A stretch of DNA of 64,000 nucleotides from Fodinibacter sp963833495 (GCA_963833495.1 CAWHYJ010000017.1:62001-126000), one strand, 5' to 3'; shown: positions 25,369 through 33,501, counted from the stretch's first letter. A program made the numbers and translations. The notes: generated by a model not told the origin, from the sequence alone.

Positions 25369-25854
25369 TCACGGGCCGGCGGCGGTGTCCATCTGCTGCG
25401 CGAGGTACTGCGGCAGCCCGATGCGCATCAGCGCCTCGATCTGGCTCTCGAACCAGTCGGCGTGCTGCTGCTCGTCGAGCGCCATCGCCTCGAACAGCGA
25501 CGCCGTGGCGTGGTCGCCGACGTCGTGGCACTCCTGCGCCGAGGCGTTGAACTCGGCGACGGCCGCGACCTCGCTCTCGAGGGCCAAGCGCAGCATCTCC
25601 TCGGCGTCCTCACCGACCCGGATGGCGTGCAGCCGCTGGATGTTGGGGTGCCCCTCGAACATCAGCACGCGCGAGATGAGGGCGTCGGCGTCGCGCATCT
25701 CGTCGATCGACAGGTCGTAGAACACCTTGCCCAGCCGGGTGAAGCCCCAGTTGTCGAGCATCCGCGCGTGCAGGAAGTACTGGTTGACGACGCTCAGCTC
25801 GAAGGTGAGCGCGTCGTTGAGGCGCTCGACGATCCGGGGGTCAACTGGCTGCAT
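25369..25854 (-). CDS. bfr: Bacterioferritin (iron storage, heme-binding ferritin)
   Basis: 161 residues with the full ferroxidase set: Glu in LTFELSVVNQYFLHARM, ExxH in YDLSIDEMRDADALI and LMFEGHPN, Glu in LALESEVAAVAEFN, and DEQQHADWFE. The start MQPVDPRIVERLNDALTFEL fixes the N-terminus at 25854. It assembles into a 24-mer that oxidises and stores iron. Its 5' end overlaps the ferredoxin gene by 14 bp, so the two form one operon under the iron box at 26087. Confidence 0.93.
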   Translation of the reverse strand: MQPVDPRIVERLNDALTFELSVVNQYFLHARMLDNWGFTRLGKVFYDLSIDEMRDADALISRVLMFEGHPNIQRLHAIRVGEDAEEMLRLALESEVAAVAEFNASAQECHDVGDHATASLFEAMALDEQQHADWFESQIEALMRIGLPQYLAQQMDTAAGP

Positions 25855-26047
25855 GGCATGCCTCCGCGCTCTCGGGGACCTCAAGTGCCACATGCTCGCA
25901 CACCAGTCGTCGCACCGAGAAGACGCAGGCTCCGCAGTCGCGACCCGCCCCGGTGGCCCGGCAGACCTCCGACAGGGTGCGGGCCCCGGCACCGACGGCA
26001 GCGGCGACGGCCTTGTCGTTGACGACGTGACAGTGGCAGACGATCAC
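25841..26047 (-). CDS. bfd: Bacterioferritin-associated ferredoxin (Bfd-type 2Fe-2S)
   Basis: 68 residues beginning VIVCHCHVVNDKAVAAAVGA. Four cysteines in the Bfd pattern (C-x-C near the N-terminus and C-x2-C in GRDCGACVFSV) would hold a 2Fe-2S cluster. Bfd delivers electrons to release iron from bacterioferritin. The GTG at 26047 gives the canonical N-terminus. Lying upstream of bfr in the same operon, it couples storage and release under one promoter. Confidence 0.88.
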   Translation of the reverse strand: MIVCHCHVVNDKAVAAAVGAGARTLSEVCRATGAGRDCGACVFSVRRLVCEHVALEVPESAEACHAAS

Positions 26048-26086
26048 GGCATCCCTCTCGACTCGCAGCCCCGGCACCCGAGCGGT

Positions 26087-26105
26087 GTAGGTGAGGCTTA
26101 CCTAA
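26087..26105. promoter_or_regulatory. Iron box (DtxR/IdeR-type operator) for bfd-bfr
   Basis: GTAGGTGAGGCTTACCTAA matches the IdeR/DtxR consensus TWAGGTWAGSCTWACCTWA at 17 of 19 positions. It sits 40 bp upstream of the bfd GTG. In this position a holo-DtxR protein could repress or, as described for mycobacterial bfr, activate. The sign of regulation cannot be read from sequence. Confidence 0.78.
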
Positions 26106-26273
26106 CCAGATTGTCCCCGACCGGCTCAACTCGGCGCCGCCCCCTTCCGCAGGGCGGAACGGCCCAGCACGGTCCGACCTGCGACGCAGAGGACACCCGA
26201 AGCTTCGACAAGGCTGAGACAACCAGGCCGGGCGGATGGCGGCTCCGGCCCCCTCTTCGTGGACACTGGCGAG

Positions 26274-27074
26274 ATGCGCGTCGCCGGAGCCCACGTCCTG
26301 CTCACCGGAGCCACCGGTGACATCGGGGCCCGACTCGCCACGCGCCTCGCCCGGGCGGGCGCCGACGTCACCTGCGTCGCCAGGGGCCGCGACGCCCTCG
26401 ACACCCTCGCGGCCGAGGTCGGCGGGCGGGCCGTCGCGTGCGACCTCACCGACCGCGACGCCCTGCGCGCCCTGGTCGGGCGGGTCGAGGCGCGGCACCG
26501 CCCGGTCGACCTGCTCGTCAACAACGCCGCGGTCGAGACCACCGCCCACCTCGCCGACCTCAGCGCCGACGAGCTCGAGCAGGTCGTGGCCCTGAACCTG
26601 CTCGCCCCCGCCGAGCTGTGCCGCCAGGTGCTGCCCGGCATGCTCGCCCGCCGGCACGGCCACCTCGTCAACATCTCCTCGATGGCCGGCGTCGCCACTT
26701 TCCCGGGGCTGGCGGCCTACGGCGCCACCAAGGCCGGGCTCACCCACCTCACCTCCGGGCTGCGGGCCGACCTGCGCGGCGGCCCGGTCGGCACGCTCGC
26801 GGTCGAGCTGGGCCCGGTCAGCTCGCAGATGATGGACCGCATCGGGGCGCACCAGCCGTCCGCCGCCGCCTTCGAGCGCGTGCTGCGGGCTCGCCTGCTC
26901 ACCCTGCTCGACCCCGACCACGTGGCCCGGCGGGTCGTCACCGCGGTCGAGCAGGGCCGCCACCACCTGCGGATGCCGCGTCGCGCGGCACCGGTCGCGG
27001 CCCTCACCCACGCGCCGCGCGTGGTCGTGCGCGCGGTGCTCACCGGCATCCCCGGGCGCCCGGTGACGGCGTGA
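26274..27074 (+). CDS. Short-chain dehydrogenase/reductase (SDR)
   Basis: 266 residues with the classical SDR cofactor motif TGATGDIGARLA near the N-terminus, NNAAVE, and the catalytic Ser-Tyr-Lys as VNISSMAGVATFPGLAAYGATKAGL. The C-terminus is basic and hydrophobic (LTHAPRVVVRAVLTGIPGRP), unlike compact SDRs. The ATG at 26274 is preferred over one five codons upstream. The stop overlaps the GTG of the next gene (GTGA), so the pair is co-translated. A lipid substrate is possible but unproven. Confidence 0.86.
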   Translation: MRVAGAHVLLTGATGDIGARLATRLARAGADVTCVARGRDALDTLAAEVGGRAVACDLTDRDALRALVGRVEARHRPVDLLVNNAAVETTAHLADLSADELEQVVALNLLAPAELCRQVLPGMLARRHGHLVNISSMAGVATFPGLAAYGATKAGLTHLTSGLRADLRGGPVGTLAVELGPVSSQMMDRIGAHQPSAAAFERVLRARLLTLLDPDHVARRVVTAVEQGRHHLRMPRRAAPVAALTHAPRVVVRAVLTGIPGRPVTA

Positions 27075-27871
27075 ACCGCCGCCGCACGCCCGTGCGCCGG
27101 CAGATCGCCGTCGCCACGTGGCGGCCCTCGCGCGACGGCCGGATCTATGCCCGGATGGAGGTCGACGTCACCGCCGCGCGCGCCTACCTGGAGCGGGTGC
27201 GGGCCGAGTCCGGGATGCGGGTGACGCTCACCCACGTGGTCGGGGCCGCCCTGGGCCGGGCGCTGCGTGACGTGCCCGAGATCCGGGCGCGGGTGGTGTT
27301 CGGGCGGCTCGTTCCGCTCGAGGCGTGCGACATCGGCTTCGCCGTCGACATCGGCAGCGGCTCCGACCTCGCCCCGGTCAAGGTGGCCGGGGTCGACCGG
27401 CTCAGCCCGGTGGAGGTGGCCCGTGCGGTCGAGGCCGGCGCAGCCCGCCTGCGCCGCGGCAACGACCACGCCTACCGGCGCACCTCACGCCTCGTGCGGC
27501 TGGTGCCGGCCTGGACGATGCGGCCGGTCATGGCGGCGTCGAGCCTGGTGTCGGGGGGCCTGGGCCGCGGGCTGGTCGGGCAGCCCGGCTTCCCGCTGGG
27601 CACCGCCTTCGTGTCCAACGTCGGCACCCTCGGCCTCGACGAGGCCTTCCTCGCCCCGCTGCCCTTCGCCCGCACGCCCGTCTACCTCGCCGTCGGGGCG
27701 GTGCAGGACCGCGCCGTGGTGGTCGACGGCGCGGTGGTGGCGCGCCCGGTGCTGGTGCTCGTCGCCACCGCCGACCACCGGGTCGTCGACGGCGTGCACG
27801 CGGGGCGGATGGCGAGCGTGGTGCGCGAGCTGCTCACCCACCCCGAGCGGCTCGACCACCCGGTGGGCTGA
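27071..27871 (+). CDS. 2-oxoacid-dehydrogenase E2-type acyltransferase domain protein, no lipoyl domain
   Basis: 266 residues corresponding only to the catalytic domain of E2 acyltransferases. The active-site motif is ATADHRVVDGVHAGRM, and there is a typical central GTAFVSNVGTLGLDEAF. Lipoyl and subunit-binding domains are missing, so it cannot serve a normal 2-oxoacid dehydrogenase complex. Stand-alone chloramphenicol-acetyltransferase-fold proteins like this are common in actinobacteria and uncharacterised. It is translationally coupled to the SDR. Confidence 0.8.
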   Translation: MNRRRTPVRRQIAVATWRPSRDGRIYARMEVDVTAARAYLERVRAESGMRVTLTHVVGAALGRALRDVPEIRARVVFGRLVPLEACDIGFAVDIGSGSDLAPVKVAGVDRLSPVEVARAVEAGAARLRRGNDHAYRRTSRLVRLVPAWTMRPVMAASSLVSGGLGRGLVGQPGFPLGTAFVSNVGTLGLDEAFLAPLPFARTPVYLAVGAVQDRAVVVDGAVVARPVLVLVATADHRVVDGVHAGRMASVVRELLTHPERLDHPVG

Positions 27872-27969
27872 CCGTCGGCCCCTGCGCCGCCCTCATAACA
27901 AAACCACAGGGAGCATGGACGTCGCTCCCAGCCGCCGGGCCGAGCGTGCCGGGTGGAGGTGCGAGCGCG

Positions 27970-29082
27970 ATGTCCCTCACCGGAGCAGGCCTGCTGTGGG
28001 CCCTGGGCCTGATCGGCCTGGCACTGTTCCTCGCCGTCGTGTCCGGGTGGCCCCGGCATGGACCGGTCCTGCTGCGGGCCGCCGGCCGGTCGCTCCCGCT
28101 GCTGGCGCTGAACGGCATCGTCGTGCTCATGTGCCTCGCCGCGCTCAACGACCAGTACGTCTTCTACACCAGCTGGGGTGACCTCTTCGGGGCCGGCGGC
28201 ACCCAGGCGCTGGCCCACCACGGCGGCACGACCGCGGCGGCGCTGTCCAGCACGCGCCGGGTGTCGTCCGCAGGGCTGGCCGACCACCCGCTCGACCCCA
28301 CCCTGCCGCAGCCGGGGCAGCGGATGCAGCACTACACGGTCCGTGACCCCGCGACGGGCGCCACGGTGCCGGTGCTCGTCTACCTGCCGGTCGGCTACGA
28401 CCCCGCCGCGTCCCGGGCGTACCCCGTCATCCTCGGCCTGCACGGGTGGCCGGGCGTTCCGCAGAGCTTCACTCGCGGGCGCTTCCTCGCCACCGCCGAC
28501 GCACTCACCGCTACGCACCGGCTGGCGCCCGCGATCGTGGTGATCCCGCAGATCAACGACCCGCGCACCGTCGACACCGAGTGCGTCGACGGGCCGTCGG
28601 GCGACCCGCGCACCGACACCTGGCTCGCCAGGGTGGTGCCCCGGTGGGCTGCCGAGCACCTGCACGTGCAGACCCAGCGCACGTCGTGGACCACGCTCGG
28701 CTACTCCTACGGGGGATGGTGCGCCGCGTCCGTCGCGATGCGGCACCCGGAGGTGTTCGGGGGAGCCGTCGTCTTCGAGGGGTACTTCGAGCCCGACTTC
28801 CTCGCCGGCTACGACCCGCTGGGCCCGGCGCAGCTCAGGGGCTACGACCTGGTGCACCTCGCCGGCCACCGGCCCCCACCCATTGCGATGTGGGTCTTCG
28901 CGTCGCGGCAGGACAGCCTCGCCTACCCGACCACCGCCAGGTTCCTGGCCGCGGCCCGGTCGCCGCTCAGCGTCAGCGCGACGATCGTGCCGGTCGGCGG
29001 CCACCGCACGGCGATCTACTCGCCGTACGTGCGGCCCGCCCTGACATGGCTCGCGACGACACTGCCCGGGTTCAGGCCCTGA
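27970..29082 (+). CDS. Membrane-anchored alpha/beta-hydrolase esterase (antigen 85/EsxD-like fold)
   Basis: 370 residues. Two N-terminal hydrophobic segments (LLWALGLIGLALFLAVVSGW; PLLALNGIVVLMCLAALND) anchor it to the membrane. The extracellular domain has HGWPGVPQ (oxyanion region), the nucleophile elbow LGYSYGGWCAA and a late VGGHRTAIY histidine. It resembles the esterase D/antigen 85 superfamily; an acyl-transferase role on the cell envelope is possible. The SGNH hydrolase starts just after its stop, suggesting a shared operon. Confidence 0.8.
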   Translation: MSLTGAGLLWALGLIGLALFLAVVSGWPRHGPVLLRAAGRSLPLLALNGIVVLMCLAALNDQYVFYTSWGDLFGAGGTQALAHHGGTTAAALSSTRRVSSAGLADHPLDPTLPQPGQRMQHYTVRDPATGATVPVLVYLPVGYDPAASRAYPVILGLHGWPGVPQSFTRGRFLATADALTATHRLAPAIVVIPQINDPRTVDTECVDGPSGDPRTDTWLARVVPRWAAEHLHVQTQRTSWTTLGYSYGGWCAASVAMRHPEVFGGAVVFEGYFEPDFLAGYDPLGPAQLRGYDLVHLAGHRPPPIAMWVFASRQDSLAYPTTARFLAAARSPLSVSATIVPVGGHRTAIYSPYVRPALTWLATTLPGFRP

Positions 29083-29083
29083 C

Positions 29084-29968
29084 GTGCGCGGCCGGCGCAG
29101 GCGCGTCCTCGTCGTCCTGGCGGCACTTCTCGTGCTGGGAGCGTTCGTCGCTGTGGGTGTCACCGTGGATGCCGTGTACGCACCCGGCCGGGTGGGTGGA
29201 AGCCCCGCCGGGCCTAGGGCCGAGCACCCCACGACCCCCCTGCCCGGCGCCGCCGCGACCTCGGTGACCCGGCCGCCGCTGCGCGTGGTGGGGCTGGGCG
29301 ACTCGGTGCCGGCGGCCGACACGTGCGGCTGTGCCGGCTTCCTCGAGCAGCTGGTGCCCGATCTGCACGCCGCCACGGGGCGCGCCGTGGCGCTGCGCAA
29401 CGACGCCACGAGCGGCTGGACCACGCAGGACGTGCTCGACGACCTCGCGCGTGGACACACGCATGCCGACCTCGTCGCGGGGGCAGACCTCGTCGTCGTC
29501 GAGATCGGCGCCAACGACTTCGACCTCTCGCGGTTGAACGACGCGTCCTGCGCGCCGGCCGGCACCTCACCGTGCTTCCGCGCCACGCTCGCGGCGCTGC
29601 GGTCGGGCCTCACGAGCGTCGTCGACCGCGTCCAGGCCCTGTCACCGGGCGCCCGGGTGGCCCTGCTCGGGTACTGGAACGTCGGGGTCGACGGCTCGGT
29701 GGGGCGCTCGCTCGGCTCGACCTACGTCGCCGGCAGCGACGTGCTCACCCGGGCCGTCAACCAGGTGGTCCTCGGCGTCGCCAAGGACACCGGCGCGACC
29801 TACGTGGACGCCTACACCCCGCTGAAGGGTGCCAGTGGGCACCGGGACCCGACTGAGGACCTCCTCGATGACGGCGACCACCCGAACGCCTCGGGCCACG
29901 CCCGGCTCGCTGACGCCGTGCTCGACGCTCTCCAGGCCAGTGGGGCAGTGGCCGGGTGGAAGGGGTGA
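29084..29968 (+). CDS. Secreted or membrane-anchored SGNH/GDSL hydrolase
   Basis: 294 residues with an N-terminal membrane segment (RRRVLVVLAALLVLGAFVAV). The SGNH blocks are clear: block I VVGLGDSVPAADTC, block III VEIGANDFDL, and block V DDGDHPNASGHARL. The GDSL family includes lipases and acetylesterases acting on cell-wall or extracellular acyl groups. It starts at GTG 1 bp after the esterase stop, so the two enzymes are likely made together and act at the envelope. Confidence 0.87.
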   Translation: MRGRRRRVLVVLAALLVLGAFVAVGVTVDAVYAPGRVGGSPAGPRAEHPTTPLPGAAATSVTRPPLRVVGLGDSVPAADTCGCAGFLEQLVPDLHAATGRAVALRNDATSGWTTQDVLDDLARGHTHADLVAGADLVVVEIGANDFDLSRLNDASCAPAGTSPCFRATLAALRSGLTSVVDRVQALSPGARVALLGYWNVGVDGSVGRSLGSTYVAGSDVLTRAVNQVVLGVAKDTGATYVDAYTPLKGASGHRDPTEDLLDDGDHPNASGHARLADAVLDALQASGAVAGWKG

Positions 29969-29990
29969 GCGGCTCGAACGACGCCCCGGC

Positions 29991-31529
29991 TCAGGCGACC
30001 GGCCGCACCGGTGCTGGGTAGGGCGTCAGCAGCTGGTCGACCGGGGCGTGGTCGTCGGTGAGCACCATCGCGCCACCGACCCAGGCGTCGAGGTCGGCGC
30101 CGTCGAGCACCCCCCAGGTGAGGCCGCGCTCGGTGAGGGCGGCCCGCAGGGCCGCGACGTCGAGCGGCTCGTCCGAGCCGAGCGCCACGATGTTGCCGCC
30201 CGCCGTGGCTCCGCGCTCGAGGGTGGCCGGGTCGGCCGCGACCGCCACGTGGGGGAAGACCTCCCGCATCGTCGCCAGCTCGGCCCGGGCGAAGTCGAGC
30301 GGTGCGAAGTCGATCAGGTTGGCGGCGTAGACCCCCTGGGCGCCGAGCACCCGGCGCACCTCCGCCAGGGACTCCCTCGTGGTGAGGTGCCACGGCACGC
30401 TGACCCCACCGAACGCGTCGCCCACCACCAGGTCGCGCGAGTCCGTCGCCAGCCGGCGCAGGCCGAGCCGGGCGTCCTCGACGCGCACCTCGAGCTGCGG
30501 CCCGGTCACCAGACCCAGCTGCGCGGCATCCAGCTCGACGACGCCGGGGTCGATTTCGGAGACCACGCTGGTCGTGCCCGGCCGGACGGCCGCCAGGTAG
30601 CGCGGCAGGGTCAGTCCGCCACCGCCCAGGTGGTACGCCGACAGGCTCCGACCCGCGGGAAAGGCGGTGTCGGAGACCGCCGCCATGGCCTGCACGTACT
30701 CGAACTCGAGGTGCGTGGGGTCGGTGAGGTCGACATAGGAGTGCCGGAGCCCGTCGAGCACCAGCACCCGCCCGGTGGCCCGCTGCGGGTCTGCCAGCAC
30801 CCGCGCGCAGTGGTAGACGGTCTCGGCGTCGCACCGCCCCGGCCCGAAGGCCGCCCCGAGGGCACCCGGCACCAGCAGGACCACTGCGAGAGAGGCGGCC
30901 CGGGCTCCGCGCACCCGCACCTCGACGGCCACCGCCGCCGCGACGAGCAGGACGCCGAGGCCGACGAGCACCGAGCTCACCGGGATGGCCGCGATGAAGA
31001 CGTACCCGGTGAGCACGGTGCCCACGATCGCTCCCACGGTGCCCAACCCGGAGAGCCGGCCGACCACCGTGCCGGTCTCGGCCAGGTCGGTGAGCTGCAG
31101 CTTGGTCACCATCGGCGGCACGGCCGACAGCAGGGCGCCCGGCACGAGGATGGCGACCATCGCCATGAGCAGGGCGCCGCTCGCCCCGGCCGTCTCACCA
31201 GCGCCGCGCACGAGGAACGGCATCAGCGCGACCGCCACCCCCGCGCCACCGAGCAGTGGGCCGAGCGCACGCCGGGGCGGCATCCGGTCGGCGGCCTGAC
31301 CGCCGGCCCACGCGCCCAAGGCGATCGCGGCCAGGGCCATGCCGATCACCAGCGTGCTCGTCTCGAGGGTGAGTCCCAGGTAGGGAGCCAGCAGCCGCAG
31401 GGCGGTGAGCTCGACCACGAGCACCGCCGCACTTGCGCCGAAGACGAGGGCGCCCGCCGCCACCGGGCCCAGGCCGGTCGGGGCGGCGGTCGTCGGTGCG
31501 GCGGCGCTCGCGTCGTCGGAGGTGTTCAC
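29991..31529 (-). CDS. Membrane-embedded spermidine-synthase-like methyltransferase-fold protein
   Basis: 512 residues. About seven hydrophobic segments fill residues 20-235, including ALVFGASAAVLVVELTALRL and VATLG-like MVAILVPGALLSAVPP. They are followed by a soluble SpeE-like domain with YHLGGGGLTLPRYLAAV (SAM/dcSAM loop), VVSEIDPGVVELDA and VEDARLGLRRL. True spermidine synthases lack membrane spans. Fused forms are widespread in actinobacteria and uncharacterised. A second, diverged homologue lies at 61243. It is convergent with the SGNH gene. Confidence 0.82.
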   Translation of the reverse strand: MNTSDDASAAAPTTAAPTGLGPVAAGALVFGASAAVLVVELTALRLLAPYLGLTLETSTLVIGMALAAIALGAWAGGQAADRMPPRRALGPLLGGAGVAVALMPFLVRGAGETAGASGALLMAMVAILVPGALLSAVPPMVTKLQLTDLAETGTVVGRLSGLGTVGAIVGTVLTGYVFIAAIPVSSVLVGLGVLLVAAAVAVEVRVRGARAASLAVVLLVPGALGAAFGPGRCDAETVYHCARVLADPQRATGRVLVLDGLRHSYVDLTDPTHLEFEYVQAMAAVSDTAFPAGRSLSAYHLGGGGLTLPRYLAAVRPGTTSVVSEIDPGVVELDAAQLGLVTGPQLEVRVEDARLGLRRLATDSRDLVVGDAFGGVSVPWHLTTRESLAEVRRVLGAQGVYAANLIDFAPLDFARAELATMREVFPHVAVAADPATLERGATAGGNIVALGSDEPLDVAALRAALTERGLTWGVLDGADLDAWVGGAMVLTDDHAPVDQLLTPYPAPVRPVA

Positions 31530-31607
31530 CCGGTCATCCTCAGGGATGCCGGGTGCCGGCGGCGAGATCCGGTCGCCGCACCCTCGACACGGCCCAACGG
31601 ATCGCGC

Positions 31608-32795
31608 TCAGCGGGTGGGGGTGAGCCCGGCCCCCAGCCGGTGGGCCGTGAAGCCGTCGGTCGAGCGGGCCGCGACGCCGGAGCGGAAGACCAGGCTCAG
31701 CATGGTCTCCAGCGGCACCCGCCCGAGGCGGCCGGGGATCTTGGCGCTGCTGCTGCGGGCGCCGGCCTTGACGATCGCCTCGACCCGGTCGCGCCGGGCC
31801 GCCTCGTAGGCGGCGAGCCCGTCGGTGCCGTGCGCCGCGACCGATCGGGCGAGCACCACGGCATCCTCGAGCGCCATCGCGGCGCCCTGGCCGCTGCTCG
31901 GCGACGGGGCGTGCGCGGCGTCGCCGACGAGCACCGTGCGCCCGCGCCACCAGGTCGGCACGTGCGGCAGGTCGAAGGTGCTGTCGCCGGCGAGCTCGAG
32001 CCGCCCCGCCCCCACCAGCGCGGATGCCGGCCCCGCGTCGTCGGCGACCAGCTCCGCCAACCAGCCCAGCCACTGCTCCTGCGTGGTCGCCGCCCGCTCC
32101 TCGCGACCGATCTCCGGGCGGGGGACGTTGGCGAACCACACGACGTCGCCGGTGGGCAGCGGGTGCGCGCCGAAGAACGACCGACGGCCGAAGACGAAGT
32201 GCCAGGCCTGCGGCGTGAGGTCGTCGCCGAGCAGGGTGCCGCTGGTGATCCCGCCGAAGTTGGTGAGCCCCACGTACCTCGCGTCGGGTGCCGCGGGGTC
32301 GATGCTGCGGCGCACCGGTGAGCGCACCCCGTCGGCAGCGACCAGGAGGTCCCCGGTGACCACGGACCCGTCCGTGAGCACGGCGCGCACGCCGTCGGCG
32401 TCGTCGTGCACCGAGGCCACCTCGGCACCCAGCCGTACGTCCGCGCCGACGTGGCGGGCGGCATCCCCGAGCAGCACGGCGAGCGCAGACCTCTTCAGGG
32501 TGAGCGCGACCGTGCCGTCGTCGAGCGGTACGCCGAGCGAGACGTCGCCGAGGTGGCGGCCGGTGGCGCCGTACATCCGGTTGGCCCGGCTCGGGTGGCC
32601 GATCTCGCGGACCTCGTCGAGCACCCCCAGCACCGCGAGGGCGTCGAGGCCGTTGGGGGCCACCGTCACCCACGAGCCCTCGTCGGGGTCGGCGACCGGG
32701 CGGCGTTCGAGCACGGTCGCGTCGAGGCCGAGGCGGCTGGCGGCGAGAGCGACGGCCGGACCGGCTACGCCTCCGCCGACGACGAGTAGTCTCAT
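31608..32795 (-). CDS. FAD-dependent monooxygenase (PHBH-fold)
   Basis: 395 residues. The Rossmann FAD motif is at the very N-terminus (MRLLVVGGGVAGPAVALAAS). The DG-type motif is LLVAADGVRSPVRRSI, and the second FAD contact is VLVGDAAHAPSPSSGQGAAM. The pattern matches aromatic or antibiotic hydroxylases such as TetX-like enzymes. It is transcribed divergently from the MarR regulator, whose paired palindromes overlap both promoters. This suggests induction by the compound it hydroxylates. Confidence 0.9.
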   Translation of the reverse strand: MRLLVVGGGVAGPAVALAASRLGLDATVLERRPVADPDEGSWVTVAPNGLDALAVLGVLDEVREIGHPSRANRMYGATGRHLGDVSLGVPLDDGTVALTLKRSALAVLLGDAARHVGADVRLGAEVASVHDDADGVRAVLTDGSVVTGDLLVAADGVRSPVRRSIDPAAPDARYVGLTNFGGITSGTLLGDDLTPQAWHFVFGRRSFFGAHPLPTGDVVWFANVPRPEIGREERAATTQEQWLGWLAELVADDAGPASALVGAGRLELAGDSTFDLPHVPTWWRGRTVLVGDAAHAPSPSSGQGAAMALEDAVVLARSVAAHGTDGLAAYEAARRDRVEAIVKAGARSSSAKIPGRLGRVPLETMLSLVFRSGVAARSTDGFTAHRLGAGLTPTR

Positions 32796-32809
32796 GACGA
32801 GTCCTTCTG

Positions 32810-32838
32810 TACGAGGTTCGTATATTTCGATTTTCGAA
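32810..32838. promoter_or_regulatory. Double palindromic operator between monooxygenase and marR
   Basis: Two 13-bp palindromes with 5-bp arms and 3-bp centres, TACGAGGTTCGTA (32810-32822) and TTCGATTTTCGAA (32826-32838), lie with centres 16 bp apart. They flank an AT-rich TATATT. The arrangement is typical of MarR-dimer sites overlapping divergent promoters. Confidence 0.6.
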
Positions 32839-32849
32839 GGGTATGCCCA

Positions 32850-33305
32850 GTGGTGACGCGTCGTCAACTCGTGGCCGAGCTCGGCGGCGCCATGCAGCGC
32901 TACCAGCGCAGCGTGCAGGCCTACGACGACGCGGTCGGGCGCGCCCTGGGTCTCGGGCCGGCCGACCTGCGCTGCCTCGACTGGCTGGTCGACGGGCCGA
33001 AGACCGCCGGCGCGCTCGCCACCGCTACCGGGCTGCGGCCGGCCGCCACCACGGCGCTCATCGACCGGCTCGAGGCCAAGGGTCTGGTCGAGCGGGTGCG
33101 CGACGACGCGGACCGGCGCCGGGTGCTCGTGCAGATGACCGCGCTGGGCATGCGCTCGACCTACGCGATGTACGCCCCGCTGGTCGACGAGGGGCAGGGG
33201 CTCTTCGCCAAGCACACCGTGGCGGAGCTGGCCGCGATGCTCGACCTGCTCGAGGCGATGCGCGAGATGACCGACCGGCACCGGGAAGGCATCACCGGCG
33301 GGTGA
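32850..33305 (+). CDS. MarR-family transcriptional regulator
   Basis: 151 residues with the winged-helix core LDWLVDGPKTAGALATATGL, then RPAATTALIDRLEAKGLVER and the wing RDDADRRRVLVQMT. The flanking helices would form the dimer. The GTG at 32850 gives VVTRRQLVAELG; the next codon is also GTG, so the start is uncertain by one codon. It probably represses itself and the divergent FAD monooxygenase through the palindromes at 32810 and 32826. Confidence 0.9.
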   Translation: MVTRRQLVAELGGAMQRYQRSVQAYDDAVGRALGLGPADLRCLDWLVDGPKTAGALATATGLRPAATTALIDRLEAKGLVERVRDDADRRRVLVQMTALGMRSTYAMYAPLVDEGQGLFAKHTVAELAAMLDLLEAMREMTDRHREGITGG

Positions 33306-33316
33306 CCCGGCATGTT

Positions 33317-33370
33317 GCGGATGCCGGGCCGTCGGCGTATGCCGGGCCGTCAGCGTATGCCGGGCTGGCG
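33317..33370. repeat. Three tandem 18-bp repeats
   Basis: Units GCGGATGCCGGGCCGTCG, GCGTATGCCGGGCCGTCA and GCGTATGCCGGGCTGGCG follow each other without spacers just after marR. They lie in the 360-bp stretch 33306-33665, which also holds a possible short gene and the tRNA terminator. Too few and too direct to be CRISPR. Confidence 0.6.
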
Positions 33371-33396
33371 CGCTCGTCGGTGCAGGTCGCGCTCAC

Positions 33397-33501
33397 CTAC
33401 CGCGGGCCGACCAGGCCGCCCGCACACAGCAGCGTCGTGACGACGCGCAGGAGCAGCCACACCACCGGCGGCCGCCCGCCGAGTGGCGCATCGGTCGTCA
33501 T
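33397..33501 (-). CDS. Possible 34-residue membrane peptide
   Basis: A short frame from the ATG ending at 33501 reads MTTDAPLGGRPPVVWLLLRV, then VTTLLCAGGLVGPR, with one hydrophobic segment. GGGGG-type purine sequence lies upstream. It lies downstream of the tRNA-Leu terminator on the same strand. There is nothing to compare it with, so it may be chance. Confidence 0.25.
   Translation of the reverse strand: MTTDAPLGGRPPVVWLLLRVVTTLLCAGGLVGPR

Noticed and set aside
33317..33370. The three 18-bp repeats as a CRISPR array
   Set aside because: There are no spacers between units, only three copies, and no cas genes nearby.
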